This document shows positions 35,396 through 44,565 of a stretch of DNA of 64,000 bases, piece after piece. This DNA comes from Hymenobacter fodinae (lineage in GTDB: Bacteria; Bacteroidota; Bacteroidia; Cytophagales; Hymenobacteraceae), in NCBI RefSeq assembly GCF_004745825.1, contig NZ_SRLA01000002.1, forward strand, positions 124,001-188,000. Reading direction: 5' to 3'. Both the position numbers and the translations under genes were made by a program. Below the pieces are notes generated by a model. It did no database searches and was not told the origin of the DNA. It saw only the letters and a list, made by a program, of their open reading frames with translations. Numbering within the stretch: position 1 is the first letter of the stretch; each line of letters opens with the position of its first letter.

Positions 35396-36106
35396 CTAGT
35401 GGTTGATGGGGGCTTCAATTACGATGAACTGGCTTTCGGCTTCGCACTGAATGGCAAGGTGACCAGTTTCCCACAGCCCGATGCTTTCGCGTCGGTTTAC
35501 GGCTTGGCCATTTACCGTCAACTGGCCTTCCATCACAAAGATGAACACGCACTTATTGAGCGCGTTCAGGGTGTACTCCAGGCTCTGGCCGGCATCATAG
35601 TGGCCTAGGGAAAGCTTCGCGTTCTGGTTGATCCAGCAGTGTGCGGTGCCTTCCTCATTGCTCACCACGGTGGTAAGCTGGTTGCGGCGCTTCTCGCGCG
35701 GGAAGTGGCGGCGCTGGTAGCGGGGCGTTACGTTCTGCAGCTTGGGCTCAATCCAAATCTGCAGGAAGTTTACCTCGTCCTCGCCCACGTTGTGCTCTTC
35801 GTGGCGTAGGCCACTACCGGCGCTCATAATCTGCACCCAATCCTGGTGCACCACTTCCTTATAGCCGAGGGAGTCGATGTGGTTCATGCTGCCGGCCAGC
35901 ATGATGCTGATGATTTCCATGTTGGCGTGGGCGTGCAGGCCAAACCCGTTGCCCGGCTTCACGAAATCATCGTTGAATACGCGCAGCAGCCCGAAGCCTG
36001 CGCGCTCGGGGTTGGCGTAGGGGCCGAAGCTCAACGAGAAATTGCTTTGCAGCCAGCCAATGTCTTTGAGGCCGCGGTCGGCGGCGGAAGTGATGCGGAA
36101 GGGCAT
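35396..36106 (-). CDS. Pirin-family bicupin protein (YhhW-like)
   Basis: 236 residues. The N-terminal cupin carries the metal ligands HAHANME and GLRHEEHN (two His, one His, one Glu). The C-terminal cupin is degenerate (CVFIFVMEGQLTVNGQ). Some members have quercetin 2,3-dioxygenase activity in vitro; the physiological role is unsettled. It starts 3 bp after the nitroreductase stop codon, so it is the second gene of that operon, and a paralogue lies upstream at 36872. Confidence 0.9.
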   Translation of the reverse strand: MPFRITSAADRGLKDIGWLQSNFSLSFGPYANPERAGFGLLRVFNDDFVKPGNGFGLHAHANMEIISIMLAGSMNHIDSLGYKEVVHQDWVQIMSAGSGLRHEEHNVGEDEVNFLQIWIEPKLQNVTPRYQRRHFPREKRRNQLTTVVSNEEGTAHCWINQNAKLSLGHYDAGQSLEYTLNALNKCVFIFVMEGQLTVNGQAVNRRESIGLWETGHLAIQCEAESQFIVIEAPINH

Positions 36107-36109
36107 AGC

Positions 36110-36688
36110 TTAAGCGGGCAGTTGGTGGTGGAAGGCAATATCGGCGTGGTGCTTGCGGGCACGCGGCGCTTTCTCGCGGCTAAGGAAAGGCTCGGCCAAC
36201 TGCTCGGCCTCGCCAATGTAACCCAGCGCAATAATTACCACGGGCTGCAAACCTTCGGGCAGGTTAAACGCCTCCCGCGCTTTGGCCTGATCGAAGCCGC
36301 CCATGAAGTGGCCGTACAGGCCTAGTGCCGTGGCTTCGGTGATAAGGTTGGCGTTGGCCATACCTACGTCGTGCAGGGCGGCTCCGTTGGGGGTACCGTT
36401 GTCGTAGTGAGTTTTGGCCAATGACAGGATGAGCACGGGAGCATTTTTAGCCCAGGGCTGGTTGCCGGGCAGCAGGCAGTCGACCAGTTTCTGGAAAGTT
36501 TCCTCGTCGGAGCGGTGGGCGTAGATGTAGCGCCAAGGCTGCTCATTCATGGCGCTGGCAGCCCAAGAGGCAGCCTCGAATAGTTGATTTAGGGCTTCCT
36601 GCTCAACGGGCTTGTTGGCAAAGGAGCGGGGGCTCCAGCGCTTGCGGATGTTCTCCTGTACGGGATACGAAGTGGTGGCGTCTTTCAT
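36110..36688 (-). CDS. Nitroreductase-family flavoprotein
   Basis: 192 residues. FMN-binding pattern: RWSPRSFANKPVEQE at the N-terminus, AASWAASAMNEQPWRYIYA, and GMANANLITEATALGLYGHFMGGFD. Small FMN oxidoreductases of this kind reduce nitroaromatics, quinones or enals with NAD(P)H. Translationally close to the pirin gene. Together with the second pirin upstream it suggests a redox or xenobiotic-stress cluster. Confidence 0.9.
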   Translation of the reverse strand: MKDATTSYPVQENIRKRWSPRSFANKPVEQEALNQLFEAASWAASAMNEQPWRYIYAHRSDEETFQKLVDCLLPGNQPWAKNAPVLILSLAKTHYDNGTPNGAALHDVGMANANLITEATALGLYGHFMGGFDQAKAREAFNLPEGLQPVVIIALGYIGEAEQLAEPFLSREKAPRARKHHADIAFHHQLPA

Positions 36689-36871
36689 GGGATGAAGAAC
36701 ATTCCAGCGCCCTGGCCTAGCCGGCCAGAGCGGGAATGAAGCAAGTAAAGTCAGTGAAAAGTAGCGGGTGCATGAACAGCGGTATCATCACCCGAAAGCC
36801 GGCCTAAATGTTTCGGCGCGATTCATCGGCGCCAACTGTCCTAGCCCAAACAACAAACCGCGGACCGCTGG

Positions 36872-37588
36872 TTAGCGCAGGTCCATGGGTACTTCCATCA
36901 GCAGCAGGCGGGTGTTGGAGTCGCCTTTTACCGAGAAGGAAGCTGTATCCCACACTCCGAAACCGTCGCGGCGGTGCAGGGACTGGCCGGCCACGGTAGC
37001 GTCGCCTTCCAGCACGAACACATACACGCCGTTGCCGGGCTTCTTCACCTGGTATTCGGCTCCAAAGCCCGCGTCGAAGTCGGCCAGGTGGAACCAGGCA
37101 TCCTGGTGAATCCACACGCCCGCGTCGTCGGGGTTAGGGGAGAGCACCTGCTGGAACTTGTTGCGGCGGTCAGCGGCCTCGAAGGTCTGCTGGTCGTAGC
37201 GAGGCTGCACGTTGCGCTTGTTTGGGAACACCCAGATCTGCAGGAACTTCACCTCCTCGGTCTGGCTGTGGTTTTTCTCGCTGTGAGCAATGCCCGTACC
37301 GGCGCTCATCACCTGCACGTCGCCGTGGCGGATGATGCCGTGGTTGCCGGCGTTATCCTTGTGCTCCAGCGTGCCCGACAGCGGAATGCTGATGATTTCC
37401 ATATTGTCGTGGGGGTGGGTGCCGAAGCCCATGCCACCGGCCACGATGTCATCGTTCAGCACCCGCAGCACGCCAAAGTGCACCCGTTGCGGGTTGTTGT
37501 AGCCGGCAAAGCTGAAGGTGTGGTAAGAATTAAGCCAACCGTGATTGGCGTGTCCGCGCGAGTTGGCGGTATGAAGGAGGGTTTGCAT
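36872..37588 (-). CDS. Pirin-family bicupin protein (YhhW-like), second copy
   Basis: 238 residues (MQTLLHTANSRGHANHGWLNSYHTF). Metal ligands THPHDNME and GIAHSEKN are in the YhhW arrangement. It shares about half its residues by eye with the protein at 35396. It is transcribed in the same direction, 183 bp upstream of the nitroreductase gene; the three could be one regulon. A palindrome (37644-37653) lies in the promoter region. Confidence 0.9.
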   Translation of the reverse strand: MQTLLHTANSRGHANHGWLNSYHTFSFAGYNNPQRVHFGVLRVLNDDIVAGGMGFGTHPHDNMEIISIPLSGTLEHKDNAGNHGIIRHGDVQVMSAGTGIAHSEKNHSQTEEVKFLQIWVFPNKRNVQPRYDQQTFEAADRRNKFQQVLSPNPDDAGVWIHQDAWFHLADFDAGFGAEYQVKKPGNGVYVFVLEGDATVAGQSLHRRDGFGVWDTASFSVKGDSNTRLLLMEVPMDLR

Positions 37589-37643
37589 GGCGAGTTGAAA
37601 AGTGGCCTAGGCCAGTATCAATGAGTCAAAGATACGAATAATA

Positions 37644-37653
37644 TATGTACATA
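37644..37653. promoter_or_regulatory. Palindrome TATGTACATA upstream of a pirin gene
   Basis: Perfect 10-bp palindrome inside an AT-rich stretch, 55 bp before the pirin start. A -7-like TATCTTTG lies downstream of it at 37627-37634 on the minus strand. Sites of this sort are used by HxlR/MarR-type regulators of redox genes; the link is inference. Confidence 0.3.
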
Positions 37654-37746
37654 CATAGGTTAGATGTCAAAAGTTCGCTCTTCTCTTATATATGCTTTCC
37701 ATAACGGTCAATATCTGATAGGGAGAGGAAGGAGCAAAGCGTACGA

Positions 37747-37778
37747 AAAAGCCCTTGGTTTAAACTAATGGGGCTTTT
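37747..37778. terminator. Weak bidirectional terminator
   Basis: 8-bp stem AAAAGCCC/GGGCTTTT with a 16-nt loop, 12 bp after the serine hydrolase stop on the minus strand. Confidence 0.5.
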
Positions 37779-37789
37779 AGTTGAACTTG

Positions 37790-39142
37790 TTACTGTGCAG
37801 CTACTACCAGTCGTTTCGTGCTCAGGATGCGGCCGGCTTGGTCGAGCCATTGGACTACATATGCACCCGAAGCTAGGCCAGTCAGCGGTAAGGCATTCGG
37901 GGTACCGCCAGCAGCCGGCTGTTTCCATCGTTCGCGGCCCAGCATATCCAGCACGCGCAACTGAGAACCCGCGGGGGCAGTAGCTGGTAGTAACACTTGC
38001 GCAACACCCGCGGCCGGGTTGGGGTAAACTTGCCAGGCGCTCGGGGGTACGACAGGCCTAGCAGCTAGTGGTCGGCAGTTTACTACGGCCATGAGGTAGC
38101 GCCACAGGTCGGTGTCGAAGGAGGAAACGGCCAGCGTGGGGTTGCCGGCATCTTTGCCCTGCCGCACCACTACCAGCCTCAGGTTGGGTACCACGTAAAT
38201 CTTCTGGTCGTTTTTGCCGAGGGCCGCAATCAGGTCGGCGGGGGCGGTGGGGATGATGGGCCCCTGGAAGGTGGTTTGCTGCGGGCCCGGCAGCTTATGG
38301 GAGGGCTGCCCATTGAGCCACCACAAATAGCCGTAGCTGCGGTTGAGGCTCTGGGAAGGCGTGGTCATCTGGCGGAAGTAGCTGGTATCGGTCAGGATGG
38401 GGGTGCCGTTCCACTGCCCACGGGCCAGCACGAACAGCCCAAACCGGGCCATGTCGCGGGCCCGGCTGTAGTACACATCGTTCACCCACAGTCCGCTCAT
38501 GCCCAAACGGCTGGTGAGCTTTTGGGTAGAAAATTGATTCAGGGTGAGGCCACTGGCGCGCGCCACTACATCTTGTAGCAAACGGTAAGGGCCAGTATGG
38601 TAGGCCCAGCGCGTGCCGGCATCGGCGCGGTAGGTGAGGCAGGCGGCCGCCGTGCTTTCGTTGTCGCAGGGTGGGGGCGGGGTGTCGGTGAGGCCAGTAG
38701 TCATGGTGAGCTGGTGGCGCACCGTAATCAGCCGCTCCTTGGCCAAGGGCGCCGAGGTCCAGCCGCGGCCCAGGGTGCGGGAGGTACTATCGGAGAGCCG
38801 AAGCAGGCCATCTTGCTGGGCTAGGCCTATCAGGACTGCCGTCAGTGACTTGCCCGCTGAGGCCCAGTACCAGATTGAGTCGGCGGTATAGGTGCCGTAG
38901 TAGCGCTCTACCACCAGGCGGCCATCTTTCAGCACTAGAAAGCTTTTGGTATTACGCCGCCCCAGGAAGCTCAGCAGCGAATCGAGCTGAGGCTGGCACC
39001 AGCCCAGGCTCTGGGGCGAAGTGGTAGCCCAGGTGCCGTCCGCCGGGCTAGGCGGAAAGTATAGCGCCGTTTGCGCCCGGCTGGGGGCGGCCACCAGCAC
39101 CAGCAGCAAGGCTAGGAAAAAGGAGAGTAGCGGTTTGTGCAT
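37790..39142 (-). CDS. Secreted serine hydrolase (beta-lactamase fold) with T9SS sorting domain
   Basis: 450 residues. A signal peptide ends at SRAQ (about 24). The beta-lactamase/PBP fold has the SxxK nucleophile SAGK (95-98); the second motif reads YHT where YxN is usual. The last 80 residues (VYPNPAAGVAQVLL...LRVLDMLGRERW...LASGAYVVQWL...KRLVV) form a T9SS type A sorting domain, directing export by the type IX system to the cell surface. Likely an esterase or peptidase acting outside; substrate unknown. Confidence 0.88.
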   Translation of the reverse strand: MHKPLLSFFLALLLVLVAAPSRAQTALYFPPSPADGTWATTSPQSLGWCQPQLDSLLSFLGRRNTKSFLVLKDGRLVVERYYGTYTADSIWYWASAGKSLTAVLIGLAQQDGLLRLSDSTSRTLGRGWTSAPLAKERLITVRHQLTMTTGLTDTPPPPCDNESTAAACLTYRADAGTRWAYHTGPYRLLQDVVARASGLTLNQFSTQKLTSRLGMSGLWVNDVYYSRARDMARFGLFVLARGQWNGTPILTDTSYFRQMTTPSQSLNRSYGYLWWLNGQPSHKLPGPQQTTFQGPIIPTAPADLIAALGKNDQKIYVVPNLRLVVVRQGKDAGNPTLAVSSFDTDLWRYLMAVVNCRPLAARPVVPPSAWQVYPNPAAGVAQVLLPATAPAGSQLRVLDMLGRERWKQPAAGGTPNALPLTGLASGAYVVQWLDQAGRILSTKRLVVAAQ

Positions 39143-39325
39143 ATAGCGAAGTTTAGGCCTTGACGAGTGAGGCTCAACTAGGTTTAAATAACATTGAATA
39201 TATACTATGTTTTAGCGGCCACCAGCGGCGTCTTTTCTGGTAAGCTTCTGCTATGCCTGCATGCCTAGCTGACCTTCAAAGAGTAGCTTTGCCTGCTGAA
39301 TGGCCCTGCCGGACCCCTCCTGCCC

Positions 39326-40237
39326 ATGATGTTTCCCGCTGCTCCCGTTGTATCGCGCCTGGCGCCCACGCCCAGCGGCTTTCTGCACCTGGGCAACGCC
39401 GTCAACTTTACCCTGACCTGGCTGCTGGTTCGCCGCGCAAAGGGCCAGTTGCACCTGCGCATCGATGACCTCGACCGCGCTCGGTTTCGGCCGGCCTATC
39501 TGGAGAACATCTTCCGCACCCTGCAGTGGCTGGGCCTCGACTACGACCACGGCCCCACTGGCCCCGATGACTTCGAGCGGCACTACTCGCAACGGCATTT
39601 CCTAGGCCAGTATGAAACCGCCTTGCAGGCAACGCTGGCCTCACATCCTGGCCTGTTCTACACCTGCCGTTGCTCCCGCACCGAGCTGGCCCGCCAAGCC
39701 CTGCCCGATGGCCGCTACCCCGGTACCTGTCGCCCCGTGGCCTTGCCCGCCGATGCCCCCGATACGGCTTGGCGCGCCCATGTGCCGGAAACCACCTCCA
39801 TCACCTTCCCCGACCTCTGGCAAGGCCCCGTAACCGTGCCGCTAGACCAGGTGCTCGGCGATTTTGTAGTGCGCAAAAAAGATGGTGCGGCCGCCTACCA
39901 GGTAGCCTCGGTGCTGGATGATGTGCGGCTGGGCATCACGTTTATTGTGCGGGGGCTTGATCTGCTGCCCAGCACAGCCGCTCAACTCTGGCTAGGCCAG
40001 TACCTACCACAAGCACAGCAGTTTCACCAGACGCAGTTCCTGCACCACGGCTTGCTGCTAGATGAGCAAGGGCAGAAGCTGTCAAAATCAACCCAGGCGG
40101 GCCACCAGCGCGGTATAGTTGAGGAGGCCAGCGGCCCACAGGTGGTGTACGCCGCCGTTGCCCGACTGCTAGGCCTGTCGGTGCAGGCGGGTAAGTCCTT
40201 GCAAGGCCTTCAAGATGGCCTAGGGCTTCTTGGCTGA
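39326..40237 (+). CDS. gluQ: Glutamyl-Q tRNA(Asp) synthetase
   Basis: 303 residues (start at ATG 39326 or the adjacent 39329). Catalytic core of glutamyl-tRNA synthetase only: the HIGH-type motif APTPSGFLHLGNA, a zinc site CRCSRTE...YPGTC, DFVVRKKDGAAAYQVASVLDD, and a KMSKS-type motif QKLSKST. The anticodon-binding C-terminal domain of GltX is absent, the hallmark of GluQRS (YadB). This enzyme charges glutamate onto queuosine at position 34 of tRNA(Asp). Single gene. Confidence 0.92.
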   Translation: MMFPAAPVVSRLAPTPSGFLHLGNAVNFTLTWLLVRRAKGQLHLRIDDLDRARFRPAYLENIFRTLQWLGLDYDHGPTGPDDFERHYSQRHFLGQYETALQATLASHPGLFYTCRCSRTELARQALPDGRYPGTCRPVALPADAPDTAWRAHVPETTSITFPDLWQGPVTVPLDQVLGDFVVRKKDGAAAYQVASVLDDVRLGITFIVRGLDLLPSTAAQLWLGQYLPQAQQFHQTQFLHHGLLLDEQGQKLSKSTQAGHQRGIVEEASGPQVVYAAVARLLGLSVQAGKSLQGLQDGLGLLG

Positions 40238-40418
40238 GGCTGAATACCTAGATAGTATGGAGCTTAATACTGTATCGGTCTGGACATCAACAACGTGTGG
40301 TGAGGCATTTGAAGCCATAAAAATATAGTATATACAGTACCTTGTTTTGCATAGTAGTGCTCGTACATTTAGCTCATTGAACGTTTAACGGCTCACCAGC
40401 CCATCTTTCTTTACCGCT

Positions 40419-41981
40419 ATGATTACCTCCTCTGTAGTCCGGATGGTTTTGCTTTTTCTACTATGCAGCGTAGGCTATGCTGCTCAGGCTGAATCTGGCT
40501 TTGCAGGCCTAGCGCCGGGGCCGCACCACGTGGGCGTGCGCATTGTGCAGCAGTATGACTACGCGCGGGGGTATAAAGGCAACACCGATCTGGTTACGGG
40601 AAAGCCAACAACGGGGGAGCGGGCACGGCCTATGCAAACACTGGTATGGTATCCTGCCCAGAAAGGAGGGGCCCCTGTTCGGTATGCTGAGTATGTACGC
40701 TCAGAAGCCACCGACGAAAACTTTACCCTTACCGAAGCCCAAGCAGATGCGTTTCTAGCCAGCAAACGCCAATGGTTTAGCGCTAAGGTGGGTCCAAAAC
40801 AAGCGCAGACCCTGCTCGACCAGCGCATGTGGGCTGTACGCAATGCCCCTGCCGTAGCAGGTAAATTTCCGGTGATTATTTACGCGGCCGGGGGTGGCGG
40901 GGCCGCGCACGAAAATGCCGACCTGTGCGAATACCTGGCCAGCCACGGCTACCTGGTGCTGGCCAGCCGCAACCTAGGTACCCGCACCCGCAACATAAAT
41001 ATCGACGAGGAAGGCCTTGAAAGCACTGCCCGCGACATTGAGTTTCTGCTGGCATATGCCCAAACCCTGCCCCAGGCCGATATGGCCCATGTAGCTGCCA
41101 CCGGCTGGAGCTGGGGTGGCCTAGCCAATGCCTTGGCCGCCTCCCGCGATTCTCGCATCAAGGCACTGGTCAGCTTCGACGGTACCCAGCAACGGGAATT
41201 TGCCAAGGCAGTATCCCGTACGCAACTCAACGTGCCGTGGCTGTACGTACAGCGCCGTCCTGAATCGGTGCGGGAACTGAGCGCCAACGGGATGGAAACC
41301 TCTTCTATTCTACTCAACGAGGCCAAGTACGCTGACCTCTACCATGTGGTAATGAACCCAATGGAGCACCCCGACTTTATGTCGTTAGGCCTGCGCGTAG
41401 CTCAGCCCCAACCAGCCAATGAGTACTCCAGAGCCGAAGTGGAAAAGGCTTACTACTGGACCTGCCGCTACACGCTGGAGTTTCTGAACGCCAACATAAA
41501 AGGCGATGCCAACGGCCGCCAGTTTCTTGACCGCACGCCCGCGCAGAATGGCGTGCCGGCCCATATGGCCCGCCAGTACCACTTACCTGCCCAGCAAGAA
41601 CCGGCACCCACGCAGGCGGGCTTTGCGGCTGCGCTGGCCAAAGAGGGCTTCGGGCACGCGTTGGAAATTTACCGCCGCATGCAACAGCAGAATGCCTCGT
41701 TTGCTCTTCCTGAAGGGGCCATCAACACCTGGGGCTATCAGCTAATGCGCGACGTCCACGACCTGCCAGCTGCTCTAGCCATCTTCCGCTTCGGCACTGA
41801 GGTGTATCCCGGCAGCTTCAATCTCTTCGATAGCCTGGCGGAGGCCGATGAGCAGAACCAGGATACCACTTCGGCCATTGCACACTATCGTCGTTCCTTG
41901 GAGCTAAAGCCACAAAACATCAATGCCACGCAGCGTCTGAAAGCCCTCGGTGCTCCGGCCGCTGGCTCTGTTGGCAAGTAA
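40419..41981 (+). CDS. Secreted alpha/beta hydrolase with C-terminal TPRs
   Basis: 520 residues. Signal peptide to AAQAES (about 25). The hydrolase domain (dienelactone-hydrolase or PAF-acetylhydrolase-like) has YAAGGGGAAHENADL and the nucleophile GWSWGG (S231), with a candidate His in MEHPDF. From about residue 400 there is a helical module (HALEIYRRMQQQNASFALPEGAINTWGY...) and two TPRs (NLFDSLAEADEQNQDTTSAIAHYRRSLELKPQN). The same C-terminal module ends the serine hydrolase at 61151, although the catalytic folds differ. Substrate unknown. Confidence 0.85.
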   Translation: MITSSVVRMVLLFLLCSVGYAAQAESGFAGLAPGPHHVGVRIVQQYDYARGYKGNTDLVTGKPTTGERARPMQTLVWYPAQKGGAPVRYAEYVRSEATDENFTLTEAQADAFLASKRQWFSAKVGPKQAQTLLDQRMWAVRNAPAVAGKFPVIIYAAGGGGAAHENADLCEYLASHGYLVLASRNLGTRTRNINIDEEGLESTARDIEFLLAYAQTLPQADMAHVAATGWSWGGLANALAASRDSRIKALVSFDGTQQREFAKAVSRTQLNVPWLYVQRRPESVRELSANGMETSSILLNEAKYADLYHVVMNPMEHPDFMSLGLRVAQPQPANEYSRAEVEKAYYWTCRYTLEFLNANIKGDANGRQFLDRTPAQNGVPAHMARQYHLPAQQEPAPTQAGFAAALAKEGFGHALEIYRRMQQQNASFALPEGAINTWGYQLMRDVHDLPAALAIFRFGTEVYPGSFNLFDSLAEADEQNQDTTSAIAHYRRSLELKPQNINATQRLKALGAPAAGSVGK

Positions 41982-41994
41982 TATTAGGAGGTCG

Positions 41995-42165
41995 TCATGT
42001 CGAGCTTGCCGAGACATCTTGCTTGCTGACGTTGGAATAGTAACTCCATATACAGCACATCATCCTTCGCTGCCCTCAGGATGATGTGCTGTAATAGTGC
42101 TCTCAGCCGGTTTGATTACCATCACAACATCAGCACGCGAGATGTCGCGGCAAGCTCGACATGAC
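41995..42165. repeat. REP-like inverted repeat, family A, long form
   Basis: 26-bp outer arms (41995-42020 and 42140-42165) of the family A type, one mismatch. A second, nested inverted repeat has 14-bp arms (42052-42065 with 42079-42092). It lies between two convergent genes. Confidence 0.85.
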
Positions 42166-42210
42166 GAGCTTTACTTTTTCAGGCTGGCCAACAGGGGTGC
42201 GTTGATATAG

Positions 42211-42897
42211 CTAGCGCAGTTCTTTTTTGAATTCCTCGGCCCAGTGGTCGGCGAGGCGAGTGGGCTCGGGGAGTTTGTAGCCGCGCAGGCAGGCTAGGGT
42301 GAGCCGGGTGGCCGTGGCTTGGTCGCAGCGGTGGCCCGGGCTCACAAACAGCGGGTTCACCTTGTCTTTGCTGCGGATGACTTCGCCTAGCAGGTCGCCA
42401 TTTTTATCGGTGAGGGGTGAGGTGCTGCCTTTGGTGAGGCCAGGCTCCACGTAGTTGCCGGTGAGCTTTTGCTTGGCTACTCCGAAGGTGGGTTTGTTGA
42501 GTAATACGCCCAAGTGGGCCGCAATACCCATGCGGCGCGGGTGCGCAATGCCGTGGCCATCCACCATTATTACATCGGGCTTTTGCTGCAGCTTCTCGTA
42601 GGCCAGTACCACGTTGGGCGCCTCCCGAAACGACAGCAGCCCCGGAATGTACGGCAGCTCTACTACGCTGGTAGAATAGACTTTCTCCACGATTTCCAGC
42701 GAAGGAAACCGCAGTAATACAAACACCGACAGGATGGTTTCGGGCGTGGGAAACGACGAGTCGCAGCCGGCAATAAGCGTGGGCTCATTGGCCAGCGGCT
42801 CTTGGTGCACCCGGCTGCGCATGTCTTCCTGCAGGCGCGTGAGGTCTCGGACGATGGTGGGGTCGGCGGGGGGAGTGTAAGGGCGGAAGTAGGGCAT
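42211..42897 (-). CDS. nfi: Endonuclease V
   Basis: 228 residues. All Endo V landmarks are present: AGCDSSFP (catalytic D46), YIPGLLSFREAP (E92, and the YIPG wedge), VDGHGIAHPRRMGIAAHLG (D113), KGSTSPL, and FVSPGHRCD. It nicks DNA or RNA next to deaminated adenine (inosine). Usual family length. It stands alone, convergent with the alpha/beta hydrolase gene and separated from it by a REP element. Confidence 0.95.
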   Translation of the reverse strand: MPYFRPYTPPADPTIVRDLTRLQEDMRSRVHQEPLANEPTLIAGCDSSFPTPETILSVFVLLRFPSLEIVEKVYSTSVVELPYIPGLLSFREAPNVVLAYEKLQQKPDVIMVDGHGIAHPRRMGIAAHLGVLLNKPTFGVAKQKLTGNYVEPGLTKGSTSPLTDKNGDLLGEVIRSKDKVNPLFVSPGHRCDQATATRLTLACLRGYKLPEPTRLADHWAEEFKKELR

Positions 42898-43093
42898 AGC
42901 GGCACGGAATGAGGAGAGTAGAAGTGTACTCGTAGAAGGCCGCGCAGGTTCTTCCTATAGCTCGTCGGTTTTAAGAAAGTGGCCTAGCCCTAACTAGAAA
43001 CGGGCGCTAGGCCACGTTGCCCACTAGCCGGGCCTTAACCCCCGCTTGGGCGGCTACGTTAGTGGCCTACAGACTCTCTGCACTCTCCCCGCT

Positions 43094-43663
43094 ATGAACA
43101 AACCCGAGCAACCCGCCCACACCGGCAGCGGCCCCTTCTTTGAGCGCCGCTACTGGATTGATGTGCAGCACCCGCGCCAGTCGGCCCCGGAGCTGTTTCA
43201 GCACGTTAAGGACAACATCCCGGAGTACTCTCCTGATCTGCTGGCCGACTTCAATAAGGAGAAAGGCCAAGCGCACGAGCTGAACGTGGATGACGAATTC
43301 AGCATCAAGATTCTGGGCCCCTGGAACGGCGACGTGCGCGTGTCGGAAATTGGGGCCGACTACTTTGAGCTGGTGACGCTGAAAAACCACCCTGAGGCGG
43401 GCCGCATCCGGTTTTCGCTGGTGCCGCACCCTTCCTTGCCCGATACCGTTCGCTTCGAGATTCACTCCTGGGCCCGCTCCCGCGACGGCCTGGTGGCCTT
43501 CACCTACGATACGCTGGGCATGGGCAAGCGTGTGCAGCAGCAAACCTGGGAAACCTTCTGCCAGCGCGTAGGCGAGAAAAGCGGGGGCCTCCTGTTGGGC
43601 CCGGTGCACGTAGAGACGGTAAAGCAGTCTGATTCGGAAACCAACGTCTCACGCGATGCCTAA
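43094..43663 (+). CDS. DUF1990 family protein, first of two
   Basis: 189 residues from ATG 43094 (MNKPEQPAHTG). DUF1990 features: FERRYWIDVQHPRQSAPELFQHVKDN, LGPWNGDVRV, RFEIHSWARSRDGLVAF and YDTLGMGKRVQQQTWETFCQRV. The family has no defined biochemical role; the fold may bind small hydrophobic ligands. Its last 8 nt overlap the start of a second DUF1990 gene, so the two are translated together and perhaps interact. Confidence 0.88.
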   Translation: MNKPEQPAHTGSGPFFERRYWIDVQHPRQSAPELFQHVKDNIPEYSPDLLADFNKEKGQAHELNVDDEFSIKILGPWNGDVRVSEIGADYFELVTLKNHPEAGRIRFSLVPHPSLPDTVRFEIHSWARSRDGLVAFTYDTLGMGKRVQQQTWETFCQRVGEKSGGLLLGPVHVETVKQSDSETNVSRDA

Positions 43664-44384
43664 CCCCATTCCGCTCTCCGAGCGCCAAAAAGCCCGCCTA
43701 CAGGCCTATGCCAATGCTGGCGTCAACTTCGACCTGGAGCGAGCCGCCGACTACACCACTGAAAATGGCTGGCGCATAGACGACAATGAAACCGAGCTAC
43801 CCGCCGAGCGGCTTGGCCCGCCAGAGCAGCACGGCTCCTGGGCCGCCGCCCGTGAGGTGCTGCGCAACTACACTTTCCCGCCACCCGACCTCATCACCGG
43901 CATATTTCTGCCCGATCAGCCCCTAGAGCAGCGCGTAATGGTGCTGCGGGGCCGATTCCTGTTTTTTACGTTTTGGTTTGGGGTGCGCATCGGGGGCGTT
44001 ACCGATGAGCAGCGCACGCTGCCCAACGGCGAAACTGAGCAGGTGTGGGGCTACAACTACCGCACCCTGGAAGGCCATTTTGAGCGCGGACAAATTGACT
44101 TCACCATCCATAAGAACCTCACCACGGGCCGCGTGGTGTTTCACATTCACTCTTACTCTCAAACCGGCCGTATTCGCAACCCATTCTACTGGATTGGTTT
44201 CCGGCTATTTGGGCGCATGCTCCAGAAGCGGTTCGCGCGGCAGTCGATGAAGCGGCTGCGGGCGCAGGTGGAGGAGATGCTGCAGAAAGGGTGGCAGACG
44301 CCCGACACCCAGGAAGCCCCGCCTGTGCAACAAGCCGCTTCGCAAAAAGATGCGCAGGAGCAAATGGATAAAGCCACTTCCTAG
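43656..44384 (+). CDS. DUF1990 family protein, second of two
   Basis: 242 residues. The C-terminal half contains VWGYNYRTLEGHFERGQIDFTIHKNLTTGRVVFHIHSYSQTG and NPFYWIGFRLFGRMLQKRFARQSMKRL, the DUF1990 ending. The N-terminal half is longer than usual and there is a Gln/Ala-rich tail (VQQAASQKDAQEQ). It overlaps the preceding DUF1990 gene by 8 nt. No signal peptide. The stop TAG is within CCTAGGC, a near-match to the dispersed repeat. Confidence 0.85.
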   Translation: MPNPIPLSERQKARLQAYANAGVNFDLERAADYTTENGWRIDDNETELPAERLGPPEQHGSWAAAREVLRNYTFPPPDLITGIFLPDQPLEQRVMVLRGRFLFFTFWFGVRIGGVTDEQRTLPNGETEQVWGYNYRTLEGHFERGQIDFTIHKNLTTGRVVFHIHSYSQTGRIRNPFYWIGFRLFGRMLQKRFARQSMKRLRAQVEEMLQKGWQTPDTQEAPPVQQAASQKDAQEQMDKATS

Positions 44385-44418
44385 GCTGAGCAGACAGTTA
44401 AAGCTAGAAATCAAGAAC

Positions 44419-44510
44419 GTCATGTCGAGCTGGTCGAGACATCTCGCTCGCACCGTCTGGTTAGCATTTCGGCGTCAGCACGCCAGATGTCTCGACCAGC
44501 TCGACATGAC
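44419..44510. repeat. REP-like inverted repeat, family A
   Basis: Perfect 26-bp arms (44419-44444 and 44485-44510); the interior differs from the other two short copies except at its ends (GTCAGCACGC). Located 34 bp after a stop codon. Confidence 0.87.
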
Positions 44511-44565
44511 GGGCTGTGATGGATTTACATTCTAGCGCCAACCCACCTCTAGGCCACTCCTGCTG

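Noticed and set aside
26246..44510. CRISPR array
   Set aside because: The repeats are inverted, dispersed and without regular spacers; they are REP-like elements.
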